Source: Paenibacillus paeoniae
Lineage (GTDB): Bacteria; Bacillota; Bacilli; Paenibacillales; Paenibacillaceae
Direction: 5' to 3'
NCBI RefSeq assembly: GCF_003388735.1
Contig: NZ_QUBQ01000001.1
Location: 744,001-808,000 of the forward strand
Length of the DNA: 64,000 nt
Below the pieces are notes generated by a model. The model did not search any database, was not told where the DNA came from, and saw only the letters and a list, made by a program, of their open reading frames with translations. Below, one piece after another: positions 17,382 to 25,403 of the stretch (position 1 is the first letter of the stretch; every line of letters starts with the position of its first letter). Position numbers and translations under genes: made by a program.

Positions 17382-18473
17382 TTGAACGATACAATCATAA
17401 TGAGCGGAACGGAACATGACCGTTATTACGCATTTACCTTTGATGACGGGCCTGGCCGTCTTCCCATCAGCATATGGCTGGATGCGCTCGAGGCAGAGGG
17501 AGCGGTAGGGACGTTTTTCTTCACAGGCGAGTGGATGGATCGTTACCCGGAGAGGGCAAAAGAAATCATCCGGCGCGGACATGCGCTGGCACCGCACTCC
17601 TACTATCATCGCCGTATGGCGCAAATTCCGAAGCATGTATTTATGGAGGAATTGAAAGCGGTTGAATTGGCTTATCAAGAGGCTACAGGCTTGCCATGTC
17701 CCGCTTATATGCGGTTCCCATACAGTAGCTATAATGATGAGCGCTTGCTATGGTTGGATGAAGCAGGGTATGTGGATGTGGAAGGGGTGGAATCATTCGA
17801 TTGGTCTGGTATTTCTGCACAGGCTATTGCGGATGTCCTTATCCCCGAATTGAAAAGTGGAATGATCGCTGTTTTGCACAGCAATGACATTGCGATCGGC
17901 TCACCGGATGCAATCAAGTTGGTTAGCGATGTCGCAAAGGAACAGGAATTGGTTGCCGTCAGTGTTCCGACCATAATGGAATCGTTGGGTAGAAAGCCTT
18001 CATATAGAAGCTGGAAGATTATTGTGGATATACCAAAGGAACTGGATTTTCCATCGAAGGATTGGTACCCGGTTGAATCTCAGCTACCGGAGATGGCTGC
18101 GCAGATTGTGAAATGGGGCGTTGAGCGTCACGTGAACAGCGCTTCTACGGCTGCAGAATGGCAGGAGCAATTGGAGCAGCCTCTTCCGTCCCGTGGATCG
18201 AGGGAGTGGTTCGGCGTACGTGAATTTGAAGGGTCGTATTGGGGTTATGCTCGGGCCTATGAAACTGGAGATACACTCATTATTCACGAACATGGCGCCA
18301 AAGAAGCGCAAGCGGATACACTTGTCTACATGATGAGATGGGCCATAGAACAAGCGCAGGCAGCGGGACTGAAGCAAATCGAGGTTCGCCATGATATCCG
18401 CAGAATGCTGCAGATGTGCAAACAGCTGGACTGGAAGGCTGAGCTAGTCTCCGAGAGATTGGGCGAATTGTAA
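17382..18473 (+). CDS. Polysaccharide deacetylase domain protein with an extra C-terminal domain
   Basis: A 363-residue protein. Residues about 14-200 form a NodB/polysaccharide deacetylase domain: AFTFDDGPG carries the catalytic Asp21 and metal-binding Asp22, and PHSYYH carries His72 and His76; RFPYSSYND is the next conserved loop. The remaining 160 residues form a second mixed alpha/beta domain I do not recognise. There is no signal peptide, unlike most cell-wall deacetylases, so it may act in the cytoplasm or on a small sugar. The TTG start follows AAGGGAGAGGGACAGC; the upstream ATG at 17361 overlaps that site. It stands alone. Confidence 0.75.
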   Translation: MNDTIIMSGTEHDRYYAFTFDDGPGRLPISIWLDALEAEGAVGTFFFTGEWMDRYPERAKEIIRRGHALAPHSYYHRRMAQIPKHVFMEELKAVELAYQEATGLPCPAYMRFPYSSYNDERLLWLDEAGYVDVEGVESFDWSGISAQAIADVLIPELKSGMIAVLHSNDIAIGSPDAIKLVSDVAKEQELVAVSVPTIMESLGRKPSYRSWKIIVDIPKELDFPSKDWYPVESQLPEMAAQIVKWGVERHVNSASTAAEWQEQLEQPLPSRGSREWFGVREFEGSYWGYARAYETGDTLIIHEHGAKEAQADTLVYMMRWAIEQAQAAGLKQIEVRHDIRRMLQMCKQLDWKAELVSERLGEL

Positions 18474-18550
18474 AAAAACAAGCTCCGCAACTCCCATGGT
18501 ACGCATAGGATAGAGATAAGGACCGATGCGAACCTGGGAGGAGCGAGGGT

Positions 18551-18646
18551 ATGAACAGACGGACGATCCGAATCATTTCACTCGTCTTGTATGTAATATT
18601 CGTCTTGGTAATGACATCAAGCATCATTACGAATTGGGAACGTTAA
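18551..18646 (+). CDS. 31-residue single-helix membrane peptide
   Basis: The frame encodes a basic N-terminus (MNRRTIR), a hydrophobic stretch of about 17 residues (IISLVLYVIFVLVMTSS) and a short polar end NWER. GGGAGGAGCGAGGG directly precedes the ATG, a strong ribosome binding site, and a good terminator follows at 18666. These three signals together make a real gene likely despite its size. The topology suits an inner-membrane peptide with a cytoplasmic N-terminus. The function is unknown. Confidence 0.6.
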   Translation: MNRRTIRIISLVLYVIFVLVMTSSIITNWER

Positions 18647-18665
18647 TGAATAAGCAAGCGCAAAT

Positions 18666-18713
18666 AGCCGCATGTGATCTGACCGCTTGGTCGGACGCAT
18701 GCGGCTTATTTTT
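18666..18713 (+). terminator. Terminator after the 31-residue peptide gene
   Basis: A 9-bp stem (AGCCGCATG 18666-18674 with CATGCGGCT 18698-18706) is followed by TATTTTT. It also marks the border with the convergent AraC gene. Confidence 0.75.
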
Positions 18714-19590
18714 AATGCGGCAAAGGCAGCTGGCTGCCCTTTAGCTTTCGGTAATCTTTTGGCGTCAGGCCACGGCTTTCCCGGAATACGCGCGAGAATG
18801 TTTTATAGGAACCATAGCCTACTTCCATGGCAATCTCGGTCACGCTCATATCGGTGGAGGCGAGCAGACCGCATGCGTGCCGGATTCGAAGATCACGTAG
18901 AAAATGAACAAAGGTTTGACCCGTAGTTTCCTTAATCAACTCGCTGATTCGGGACATGCTCATAGAGAACTGCTGAGCCAGATCGGATAGAGCAAGATCA
19001 TCTTGATAATGTTTGTGGATATGATGAATGATAGGCCATAGGGAAGCCCCCTTTCTAGAAGAAGAGGTCTCGGCGATGTCAGGCTGAGAGCGCGTCCGCG
19101 CTCGATCGAACAACACGAGTATTTCTTTCAGCCGCAATTGAAGCATAGTCTGCCGCCACGGCTGATTGCCTTGATATTCGCGGAACATGTCCTCGATCAG
19201 CCCCTTCATACGATCATTCTCCGTGCCGCTCAGCTGCACATAAGGAACATCGCCCCCCAGATCGATCATCGTATGCAGCCCTTCGCCCGTTCCGGGCTCC
19301 ATCAGAAGCTCCATGCTGAAGTTGCAATTATAGAGCTGAAGCGGACTTCCCTCCGTCGTAAATATTTCATGGACTTGATAGGGAAGCACAAAGGTGAAGG
19401 TGCCGGGAGACATGGGATGCTTCTTCTCGTTAATCGCTTCGGAGCCAATGCCGTCAATGACGTAAGAGAACTCCAGAAAGTCGTGCCGGTGAGGCCGGAA
19501 GCCTCTGGGCAGCGTGTTCAGACTAATGTGAAGAGGGCTTGACGTATTCATGTTGGGATAAGTTTTGAAGTAATCGGGAAAGTACGTCAT
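18712..19590 (-). CDS. AraC-family transcriptional regulator
   Basis: A 292-residue regulator. The N-terminal half is a cupin-type ligand-binding domain (RPHRHDFLEFSYVIDG, then MSPGTFTFVLPYQVHEI). The C-terminal 100 residues hold two helix-turn-helix units, ending GYGSYKTFSRVFRESRGLTPKDYR. The ATG at 19590 is preferred; GGAGG lies 13 bases upstream, slightly far, and the longer TTG frame to 19638 lacks a site. It diverges from the oxidoreductase/isomerase pair and probably activates that operon in response to its sugar. Confidence 0.82.
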   Translation of the reverse strand: MTYFPDYFKTYPNMNTSSPLHISLNTLPRGFRPHRHDFLEFSYVIDGIGSEAINEKKHPMSPGTFTFVLPYQVHEIFTTEGSPLQLYNCNFSMELLMEPGTGEGLHTMIDLGGDVPYVQLSGTENDRMKGLIEDMFREYQGNQPWRQTMLQLRLKEILVLFDRARTRSQPDIAETSSSRKGASLWPIIHHIHKHYQDDLALSDLAQQFSMSMSRISELIKETTGQTFVHFLRDLRIRHACGLLASTDMSVTEIAMEVGYGSYKTFSRVFRESRGLTPKDYRKLKGSQLPLPH

Positions 19591-19675
19591 AGAAAGGTCG
19601 GAGCCTCCGAAAAAATGAGATATATTTCGAAAAAACAAGCACGCTTTTTTGCTACATTTATTTTAACATAAAGGA

Positions 19676-19690
19676 TGTAAACGATTATCA
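19676..19690. promoter_or_regulatory. Candidate CcpA (cre) site
   Basis: TGTAAACGATTATCA agrees with the catabolite-response consensus TGNAANCGNWNNCW except near the 3' end. It lies between the divergent AraC gene and the sugar-catabolic pair, a sensible place for carbon catabolite control. It is a single inexact match, so confidence is limited. Confidence 0.35.
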
Positions 19691-19730
19691 ATAGTTCGTA
19701 CACAACATTCATTCGGGAGGCTACTTAAGA

Positions 19731-20813
19731 ATGGGAATCGATCATAAAATCAGAATTGGCATTATCGGAGCAGGCAATATTGGCGGCGTTCACGCTGCGG
19801 AATTTGCGAAGCTGGCGGATCAATGCGAAATTACAGCGATTACAGATGCTTATTTGCCGCTGGCACAAGCCAAAGCTGATCAATACGGTATTGGCGCTGT
19901 TGCTGCAACACCAGAAGAGCTCATCACCCGTGACGATGTAGACGCTGTCATTATCGGTGTGCCGAACCAGCATCATGCTCCTTTGGCTATTCAGGCGCTG
20001 AAGGCAGGCAAGCATGTGCTCCTGGAGAAGCCGATGGGCATTAATAGCGATGCGGCTCGCGAAATATTGAAAGCGAGCAAGGAATCCGATCGGATCGTAA
20101 TGGTTGGCCATCAGATGAGATGGGAATCAGTGCCTATGGCGATCAAGGAGCAGGTTGAACGCGGTGAGCTTGGCAAAATCTATACGGCCAAAACAGGCTG
20201 GTTCCGTCGCAAAGGCATTCCAGGCTGGGGCACATGGTTTACACGCATGGATCAATCTGGCGGCGGTCCGCTTATCGATATTGGCGTTCATATGCTTGAT
20301 CTGGCTCTATATCTGATGGGCAATCCGAAACCAGTATCGGTGTACGGCGCAACTTATGCCGAATTCGGACCGAATCGCAAAGGCATCGGCAATTGGGGAA
20401 CACCGGATTGGAACGGTGTTTACGACGTTGAAGATCTCGCAACTGCTTTGATCAAGATGGAAGACGGCAGCACGTTGTCGCTTGAAGTAAGCTGGGCGGT
20501 TCATATGGATACCGACAATACGCCATTCATCCACTTGATGGGTTCTGAGGGCGGCGCAAGCTACAAGGGCGGAACAGGCAAGCTGCTTACGGAGAAGTTC
20601 GATCGTCCGCTGGAGACGCTGTTGTCGAAGCCTGAGAATGATGAGGGCGAGAGAGCGCGCCTGAGCAAGCATTTCCTGGCATGCATCCGTGAAGGCAAAC
20701 AGCCGATCACATCGGCGCTTACCGGATTTACGAACAATCTGATTCTGGATGCAATCTACGAATCATCCCGCACGGGACATGAGGTCATTCTGAACTGGGA
20801 TCTTGATCAATAG
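19731..20813 (+). CDS. Gfo/Idh/MocA family oxidoreductase
   Basis: A 360-residue NAD(P)-dependent oxidoreductase. The Rossmann motif is IGIIGAGNIGGVHA; the diagnostic EKP motif is LLEKPMG; the C-terminal half is the usual alpha/beta substrate domain with GGGPLIDIGVHMLDLALYLMG holding the catalytic histidine region. Length is normal for the family. GGGAGG precedes the ATG. It is followed by a sugar isomerase/epimerase 26 bases later, a pairing common in inositol and rare-sugar breakdown. The exact substrate cannot be named from sequence. Confidence 0.88.
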   Translation: MGIDHKIRIGIIGAGNIGGVHAAEFAKLADQCEITAITDAYLPLAQAKADQYGIGAVAATPEELITRDDVDAVIIGVPNQHHAPLAIQALKAGKHVLLEKPMGINSDAAREILKASKESDRIVMVGHQMRWESVPMAIKEQVERGELGKIYTAKTGWFRRKGIPGWGTWFTRMDQSGGGPLIDIGVHMLDLALYLMGNPKPVSVYGATYAEFGPNRKGIGNWGTPDWNGVYDVEDLATALIKMEDGSTLSLEVSWAVHMDTDNTPFIHLMGSEGGASYKGGTGKLLTEKFDRPLETLLSKPENDEGERARLSKHFLACIREGKQPITSALTGFTNNLILDAIYESSRTGHEVILNWDLDQ

Positions 20814-20839
20814 AGAGCAGGATAAGGGAGGACAGCGAT

Positions 20840-21682
20840 ATGCTGAGAGGATTGTCGAAAGCAGGATTGGGCGCACTTGAGAGCCAGCGCGAACTGATCG
20901 AACTGGCTGGACGCTACGGATTTCAATCTGTCGAGCTGGACCCGCTAGCGTTAGTGGAGGAGTATGGGCGAGAGGAAGCGCAGCGGCTTCTAAGTGACCA
21001 TCATGTCGTGCTTGCTTCCTTCGGCTTGCCGGTGGAATGGCGTGCGACGGAGGAGAAGTTTCTGGAGGACCTTGAGAAGCTGACCACATATGCCGCCGCG
21101 GCCCAAGCGCTTGGTTGTGCCAGCTGCTGCACCTATGTTCTGCCATCAACAGACGAGAAGGCTGCTCACTTCATGGCGGTAGCGACTCGCCGCTTGCGCG
21201 AATGCGCTGTGCTGCTCGCCGAATATGGCATCTCGCTTGGCCTTGAATTTGTAGGGCCTCATCATCTTCGCACCAGATGGGCTAATCCGTTCATCTGGAC
21301 GCTGAATGAGACGCTGGACTGGATTGATGCGATTGGTGAGCCTAACGTCGGCTTGCTGCTTGATTCCTATCATTGGTATACGACTGGTCTTGACGCGTCT
21401 GACATAGAGGCATTGCTTCGATCCCAGATTGTTCATGTTCATTTGAACGACGCGCCGTCCGTTCCGGTCGAAGAGGCGCTTGATAATGGCCGCTTATTTC
21501 CCGGAGAAGGAGTCATCGACCTGAATTCTTTCCTTAGGGCGCTGGAGCACATCGGGTATGACGGCTCTGTTACCCAAGAAATCCTTTCTTCCTCGCCGCC
21601 GACTGGAACGCCGGAGGAACTGGCGAAGCGATCCAAGGATGGCTTCGATAACGTATTTGCGGCAGCTGGTCTGAATGCGTAA
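20840..21682 (+). CDS. Sugar phosphate isomerase/epimerase family protein
   Basis: A 280-residue TIM-barrel protein of the xylose isomerase-like (AP endonuclease 2) superfamily. LGLEFVGPHH, VGLLLDSYHWYTTG and IVHVHLNDAP carry the glutamate, aspartate and histidine expected to bind the divalent metal, and VTQEIL ends the set. AAGGGAGGACAGCG precedes the ATG. It is in one operon with the preceding oxidoreductase and likely acts on the same sugar or polyol. Confidence 0.82.
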   Translation: MLRGLSKAGLGALESQRELIELAGRYGFQSVELDPLALVEEYGREEAQRLLSDHHVVLASFGLPVEWRATEEKFLEDLEKLTTYAAAAQALGCASCCTYVLPSTDEKAAHFMAVATRRLRECAVLLAEYGISLGLEFVGPHHLRTRWANPFIWTLNETLDWIDAIGEPNVGLLLDSYHWYTTGLDASDIEALLRSQIVHVHLNDAPSVPVEEALDNGRLFPGEGVIDLNSFLRALEHIGYDGSVTQEILSSSPPTGTPEELAKRSKDGFDNVFAAAGLNA

Positions 21683-21725
21683 ATAACAAGCCGAGTGAAA
21701 TCAGCTTCCCTTCATGAATTAACAT

Positions 21726-21780
21726 ACGAAATTGGAAATGCCCCAAGATGGTTAACATCTTGGGGCATTTCCAATTTCGT
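21726..21780. repeat. Perfect 25-bp inverted repeat (terminator-like)
   Basis: Bases 21726-21750 and 21756-21780 are exact reverse complements around a 5-base loop. The core is GCCCCAAGATG with its complement. It lies 43 bases after the isomerase stop, as a terminator would, but no T tract follows. It may still end transcription or stabilise the mRNA end; it may also limit read-through into spoVAC. Confidence 0.7.
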
Positions 21781-21897
21781 GGCATAAGGGACCCGCATAT
21801 AACAAATAATGAAACGGAAGGAAGCTTAGCGGCCCGATAGCTGTGAACAACAGACTAGAAATAAGGGAACCCGCGGGCGGTAAAGGAGGAAGCTCAT

Positions 21898-22389
21898 TTG
21901 GCGCCGAAAAAACCGAATGAAGAACGATATAAAAAAATGGCGATGTCTCCAAAGGAATACCAGGCGTATGCCAAAGATAAGGAACCGCCCAGATCGATTT
22001 TGGGCAATTGCCTGAAGGCTTTTCTGATCGGCGGGTTCATATGCGTAATTGGTCAAGTGATCACAGAGCTGTTCGTTCATTTAATGGACATGTCGCGGGA
22101 AGATGCCAGCAATCCCACCGTTGCCGTGTTGATCTTCATCTCTGTTGTTTTGACTAGCCTCGGTGTCTATGACAAGTTGGCCCAGTTCGCGGGCGCGGGA
22201 TCGGCCGTGCCGGTCACAGGTTTCGCCAATTCGATGTGCTCGGCCGCTCTGGAGCATCGCAGCGAAGGGCTTGTGCTGGGCGTAGGCGGCAATATGTTCA
22301 AGCTGGCCGGTTCGGTTATTGTTTTCGGCACAGTAGCTGCGTTTTTTGTTGGCATCGTTCATTTGATACTGGGCACCGGGGGGCAATAA
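21898..22389 (+). CDS. spoVAC: Stage V sporulation protein AC (dipicolinate channel subunit)
   Basis: A 163-residue membrane protein with about four helices after a 30-residue polar N-terminus (MSPKEYQAYAKDKEPPRS). GAGSAVPVTGFANSMCSAALEH is the conserved SpoVAC/SpoVAE segment. SpoVA proteins move Ca-dipicolinate into the forespore and out during germination; SpoVAC itself can act as a mechanosensitive channel. The TTG start follows AAAGGAGG. It opens a three-gene operon. A sigma-G promoter is expected from the family, but only a weak GCATAA / CAAATAA candidate is seen near 21782-21809. Confidence 0.92.
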   Translation: MAPKKPNEERYKKMAMSPKEYQAYAKDKEPPRSILGNCLKAFLIGGFICVIGQVITELFVHLMDMSREDASNPTVAVLIFISVVLTSLGVYDKLAQFAGAGSAVPVTGFANSMCSAALEHRSEGLVLGVGGNMFKLAGSVIVFGTVAAFFVGIVHLILGTGGQ

Positions 22390-22390
22390 T

Positions 22391-23407
22391 ATGCTTCGAG
22401 GCAAACAAACCTGGTGGTTTGAGAGTAAGCCAGTCATTATCGGTACTGCGACTGTAGTGGGACCGGATGAAGGTGATGGCCCGCTGGCCGCTGATTTCGA
22501 TCTGGTGCACCAGGAGCTGGACATGCAGCAGAAGAGCTGGGAGAAGGCGGAGCGACTGCTGCTTGAGCAAGCTTCGGAATTTGCGCTGCAGAACGCCAAG
22601 CTGGAGCGGAACCAGCTCGACTTCTACATCGGCGGAGACCTTATGAATCAGATTATAAGCAATAGTTTTGCCGCAAGATCGCTTGGCGTTCCGTATCTCG
22701 GTGTGTTCGGAGCATGCTCTACATCGATGGAGTCGCTTGCGCTTGCATCCCAGCTTATAGATAGTGGAGCTGCGACACATGTGATGGCTGGCACTTGCAG
22801 TCATAACTGTACAGCGGAGAAGCAATTCCGTTACCCGACCGAATACGGTTCACAGAAGCCTCCCACCGCGCAATATACCGTTACGGGTGCCGGGGCTGCC
22901 GTCGTTGCCGCGTCGGGAGAAGGGCCTGTGGTCGAATGCGCTACGATTGGCAAGATTGTGGATTTGGGCATCACGGACCCGTTCAATATGGGGGCAGCAA
23001 TGGCTCCCGCAGCAGTGGATACGATCCAGACGCATTTCAACGATACCGGACGATCTCCCAGCGACTACGATCTTATCGTAACGGGGGATCTGGCTGGAGT
23101 CGGACATCCCATTGCGAAGGATTTGCTGATGCAGAATGGCGTGCCCATGGATCATACACTTTTCCAGGATTGCGGGCTTATGGTCTATGACGTACAGAAG
23201 CAGAAGGTTCAAGCGGGCGGAAGCGGCTGCGCTTGCTCTGCCGTCGTCACTTATGGTCACCTGATGAAACGCATTCAGAAGGGAGAGCTTAAGCGAATTC
23301 TCGTCGTCGCAACAGGAGCTCTCTTGTCTCCTCTGTCGTTCCAGCAAGGCGAGAGCATACCCGGCATTGCTCATGCGGTATCCATTGCTGCAGGAAAGGA
23401 GCTGTAA
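22391..23407 (+). CDS. spoVAD: Stage V sporulation protein AD
   Basis: A 338-residue soluble protein with a thiolase/ketosynthase-like fold (FGACSTSMESLALA near the nucleophile-like cysteine, then THVMAGTCSHN and VTGAGAAVVAA). SpoVAD binds dipicolinic acid directly in the spore and works with the membrane SpoVA subunits. Length matches the B. subtilis protein. It starts two bases after spoVAC ends. Confidence 0.95.
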   Translation: MLRGKQTWWFESKPVIIGTATVVGPDEGDGPLAADFDLVHQELDMQQKSWEKAERLLLEQASEFALQNAKLERNQLDFYIGGDLMNQIISNSFAARSLGVPYLGVFGACSTSMESLALASQLIDSGAATHVMAGTCSHNCTAEKQFRYPTEYGSQKPPTAQYTVTGAGAAVVAASGEGPVVECATIGKIVDLGITDPFNMGAAMAPAAVDTIQTHFNDTGRSPSDYDLIVTGDLAGVGHPIAKDLLMQNGVPMDHTLFQDCGLMVYDVQKQKVQAGGSGCACSAVVTYGHLMKRIQKGELKRILVVATGALLSPLSFQQGESIPGIAHAVSIAAGKEL

Positions 23408-23409
23408 CG

Positions 23410-23760
23410 ATGATTTTTCTATGGGCATTCCTTGTTGGCGGTGCAATATGCGTGCTTGGTCAGCTGATGTTCGACGTGGTGAAGCTGACGCCCGCTCATA
23501 CCATGGCTACACTTGTCGTGATCGGGGCCATTGTTGACGGATTGGATCTATATGAGCCGCTGATCAAATTTGCAGGCGCCGGTGCTACTGTCCCCATCAC
23601 AAGCTTTGGCAACGCGCTTGTACACGGCGCTTTGACGGAGCTGAACAAGTCTGGATGGATCGGTGTCATCTCCGGTATATTCAAAGTAACGAGCGCGGGC
23701 ATATCGGCTGCGATTATCTTCTCGTTTCTTGCCGCTTTAATTGTTCGGCCTAAGGGCTGA
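23410..23760 (+). CDS. spoVAE: Stage V sporulation protein AE (AEb type)
   Basis: A 116-residue membrane protein with three or four helices and the family segment GAGATVPITSFGNALVHGAL, clearly related to the one in SpoVAC. It completes the minimal SpoVAC-AD-AEb module. The operon lacks spoVAA, spoVAB and spoVAF found in B. subtilis, a reduced form common outside Bacillus. Confidence 0.92.
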   Translation: MIFLWAFLVGGAICVLGQLMFDVVKLTPAHTMATLVVIGAIVDGLDLYEPLIKFAGAGATVPITSFGNALVHGALTELNKSGWIGVISGIFKVTSAGISAAIIFSFLAALIVRPKG

Positions 23761-23786
23761 ATAAGTTCTTCCCTATACGAACACAG

Positions 23787-23818
23787 AACAACCTGTTGAG
23801 TACGCTCAACAGGTTGTT
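23787..23818 (+). terminator. Hairpin after spoVAE
   Basis: A perfect 13-bp stem (23787-23799 with 23806-23818) around a 6-base loop follows the spoVAE stop by 26 bases. The 3' arm ends in TTGTT, but no longer T tract follows. Confidence 0.65.
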
Positions 23819-23911
23819 GTCGTTCCATGGATCTACAGGAATTATTCAATTATTTTGAAATGTTGGGCAACCTTTCCGGAAAGTTTTCGTCTAGTGATTG
23901 GAGGTGTTGTC

Positions 23912-25204
23912 ATGAATTTCTTCTTCAAAAGCAGACTGATCGTGCTTGCGCTGCTTGGGACTCTCGTCCTTGGGGCTTGCACTAGCGAGGAGACCATAGT
24001 TCACCCCCAAGAAAGTCCGGCGCTTCAGACTGAGCAGACGTCTGTTCAACTGTCAACAACGCCTGAAGTTGAGAAGAATAGGGACGAGTATTCTGCAAAA
24101 GTAGAAATAATGACCGCATTGCAACAAGACGGAAGCTTGAAATTAAGCATGGATTTAGGCGGCAGCTTTTATCTGTATGATGTGAAATCATCAATTGAAA
24201 TGTCGGATCAGATTTATCAGTACTTGCATGGCTCCAGTAGTTACTTGACCGGTACGCTAGTCTCCATTGACCCTCAGGGCGGTTCGGCGGAGTTGATCTC
24301 TACTCAAACGGTCGCTGGCTCAGGCTATCCAGGTTTTAGTTTCTTTCTGCACAACTCTGGTATCCTTGGCAAACTGGATGAGACTAGCTTTCTTTTCCTT
24401 GATCCTGAGGTTACGGACGAAGGGGTAAAGGTTCATCTCTCCGCATTCCATACGGATACTGGAGAGCTTGAACGACTGCACTCCGATATTTGGCGGGGGA
24501 TGGAACAATCTGACACCATTTATCAGCATCAATGGAACGAAAAGACGAGCATGCTGTTTCTTCAAAGTTTCGAAGGTACGATATGGCTGTTTGATCTGAC
24601 TCTTGGGGAGTACAAGCGATTAGACAATAAATTCAGGGTCATTCCTCATTCCACAACGGGGTATCCGTCCTTGTTCGTGTCACCGGCTATGGACCGCTTT
24701 GCCTTCGACGACGAAAGCGGGGTCTTAACCTTTTACGATATGAATGGTGAGGCTAAGGGGAAATACCTTTTGAAGGAAGGGCGGTATGTCCCAAGCGAGA
24801 AGGTGAAATGGAATCCCTCGGGTACTATTGCTTGGATAGAGATGGCTGTTGCTGATGATTCTCGTACGAAGGCAGTAGATATAGATTACTTGTCTATTGC
24901 CGCAGAGCGGATCGATTTTCTGGATAAGAACGGCAAGGTTATTCGAACGCTACATGCTCCAAAGGATAGAAGCATTGAAATCATAGGATGGCTGGAGAAC
25001 GGGGCGGCTGTCGTGAAGGAGTATGAGTTCCGGGCAAGCGAAGAGGAAAGAGAGACAAATATACGCTATTACAGCTATGCAGTGTCTAACGGCCGTAAGT
25101 CTGCCGCTTCAGCTAACAAATCGACTGGCCTTATGTCTTTTCCTGAGAATCGATATGATTATGAGTTGAAGGAGAATGCGATTTATTATAGGCTCAAGTC
25201 ATGA
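23912..25204 (+). CDS. Lipoprotein of unknown function with propeller-like repeats
   Basis: A 430-residue lipoprotein; VLGAC places the lipid-modified cysteine at residue 23. After a 40-residue serine/threonine/glutamate linker the rest is beta-rich. Blocks such as MDRFAFDDESGVLTFYDMNG and WNPSGTIAWIEM look like blades of a WD40/TolB-like propeller. The ATG at 23912 follows GGAGGTGTTGTC; the longer frame from 23855 lacks a signal peptide at its start. It stands alone between two terminators. I do not recognise a family name. Confidence 0.65.
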   Translation: MNFFFKSRLIVLALLGTLVLGACTSEETIVHPQESPALQTEQTSVQLSTTPEVEKNRDEYSAKVEIMTALQQDGSLKLSMDLGGSFYLYDVKSSIEMSDQIYQYLHGSSSYLTGTLVSIDPQGGSAELISTQTVAGSGYPGFSFFLHNSGILGKLDETSFLFLDPEVTDEGVKVHLSAFHTDTGELERLHSDIWRGMEQSDTIYQHQWNEKTSMLFLQSFEGTIWLFDLTLGEYKRLDNKFRVIPHSTTGYPSLFVSPAMDRFAFDDESGVLTFYDMNGEAKGKYLLKEGRYVPSEKVKWNPSGTIAWIEMAVADDSRTKAVDIDYLSIAAERIDFLDKNGKVIRTLHAPKDRSIEIIGWLENGAAVVKEYEFRASEEERETNIRYYSYAVSNGRKSAASANKSTGLMSFPENRYDYELKENAIYYRLKS

Positions 25205-25284
25205 GGCTGCTGAGTCGGGATAAGGACGTTCCTTTTGTATTTGGAACGGGCTAATACATAGGCACAAGGCACAGCCGTTCTTGA

Positions 25285-25319
25285 ATTGGAGGATTCTGTG
25301 GGATTCTCCAATATTTTTT
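25285..25319 (+). terminator. Candidate terminator after the lipoprotein gene
   Basis: ATTGGAG (25285-25291) pairs with CTCCAAT (25306-25312), followed by ATTTTTT. The 7-bp stem has a 14-base loop, so it is modest. Confidence 0.5.
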
Positions 25320-25403
25320 GTAGCGCCATAATTTGTGCTTCATCAATGCGTTACTGTAAAATGATACTATTATCTCAGAACTATATTTCCGGGAGGTTAT
25401 GTC

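Noticed and set aside
21782..21809. Sigma-G promoter for spoVA
   Set aside because: GCATAA and CAAATAA are present but the spacing is short and the -10 match is poor; mentioned only as a weak candidate.
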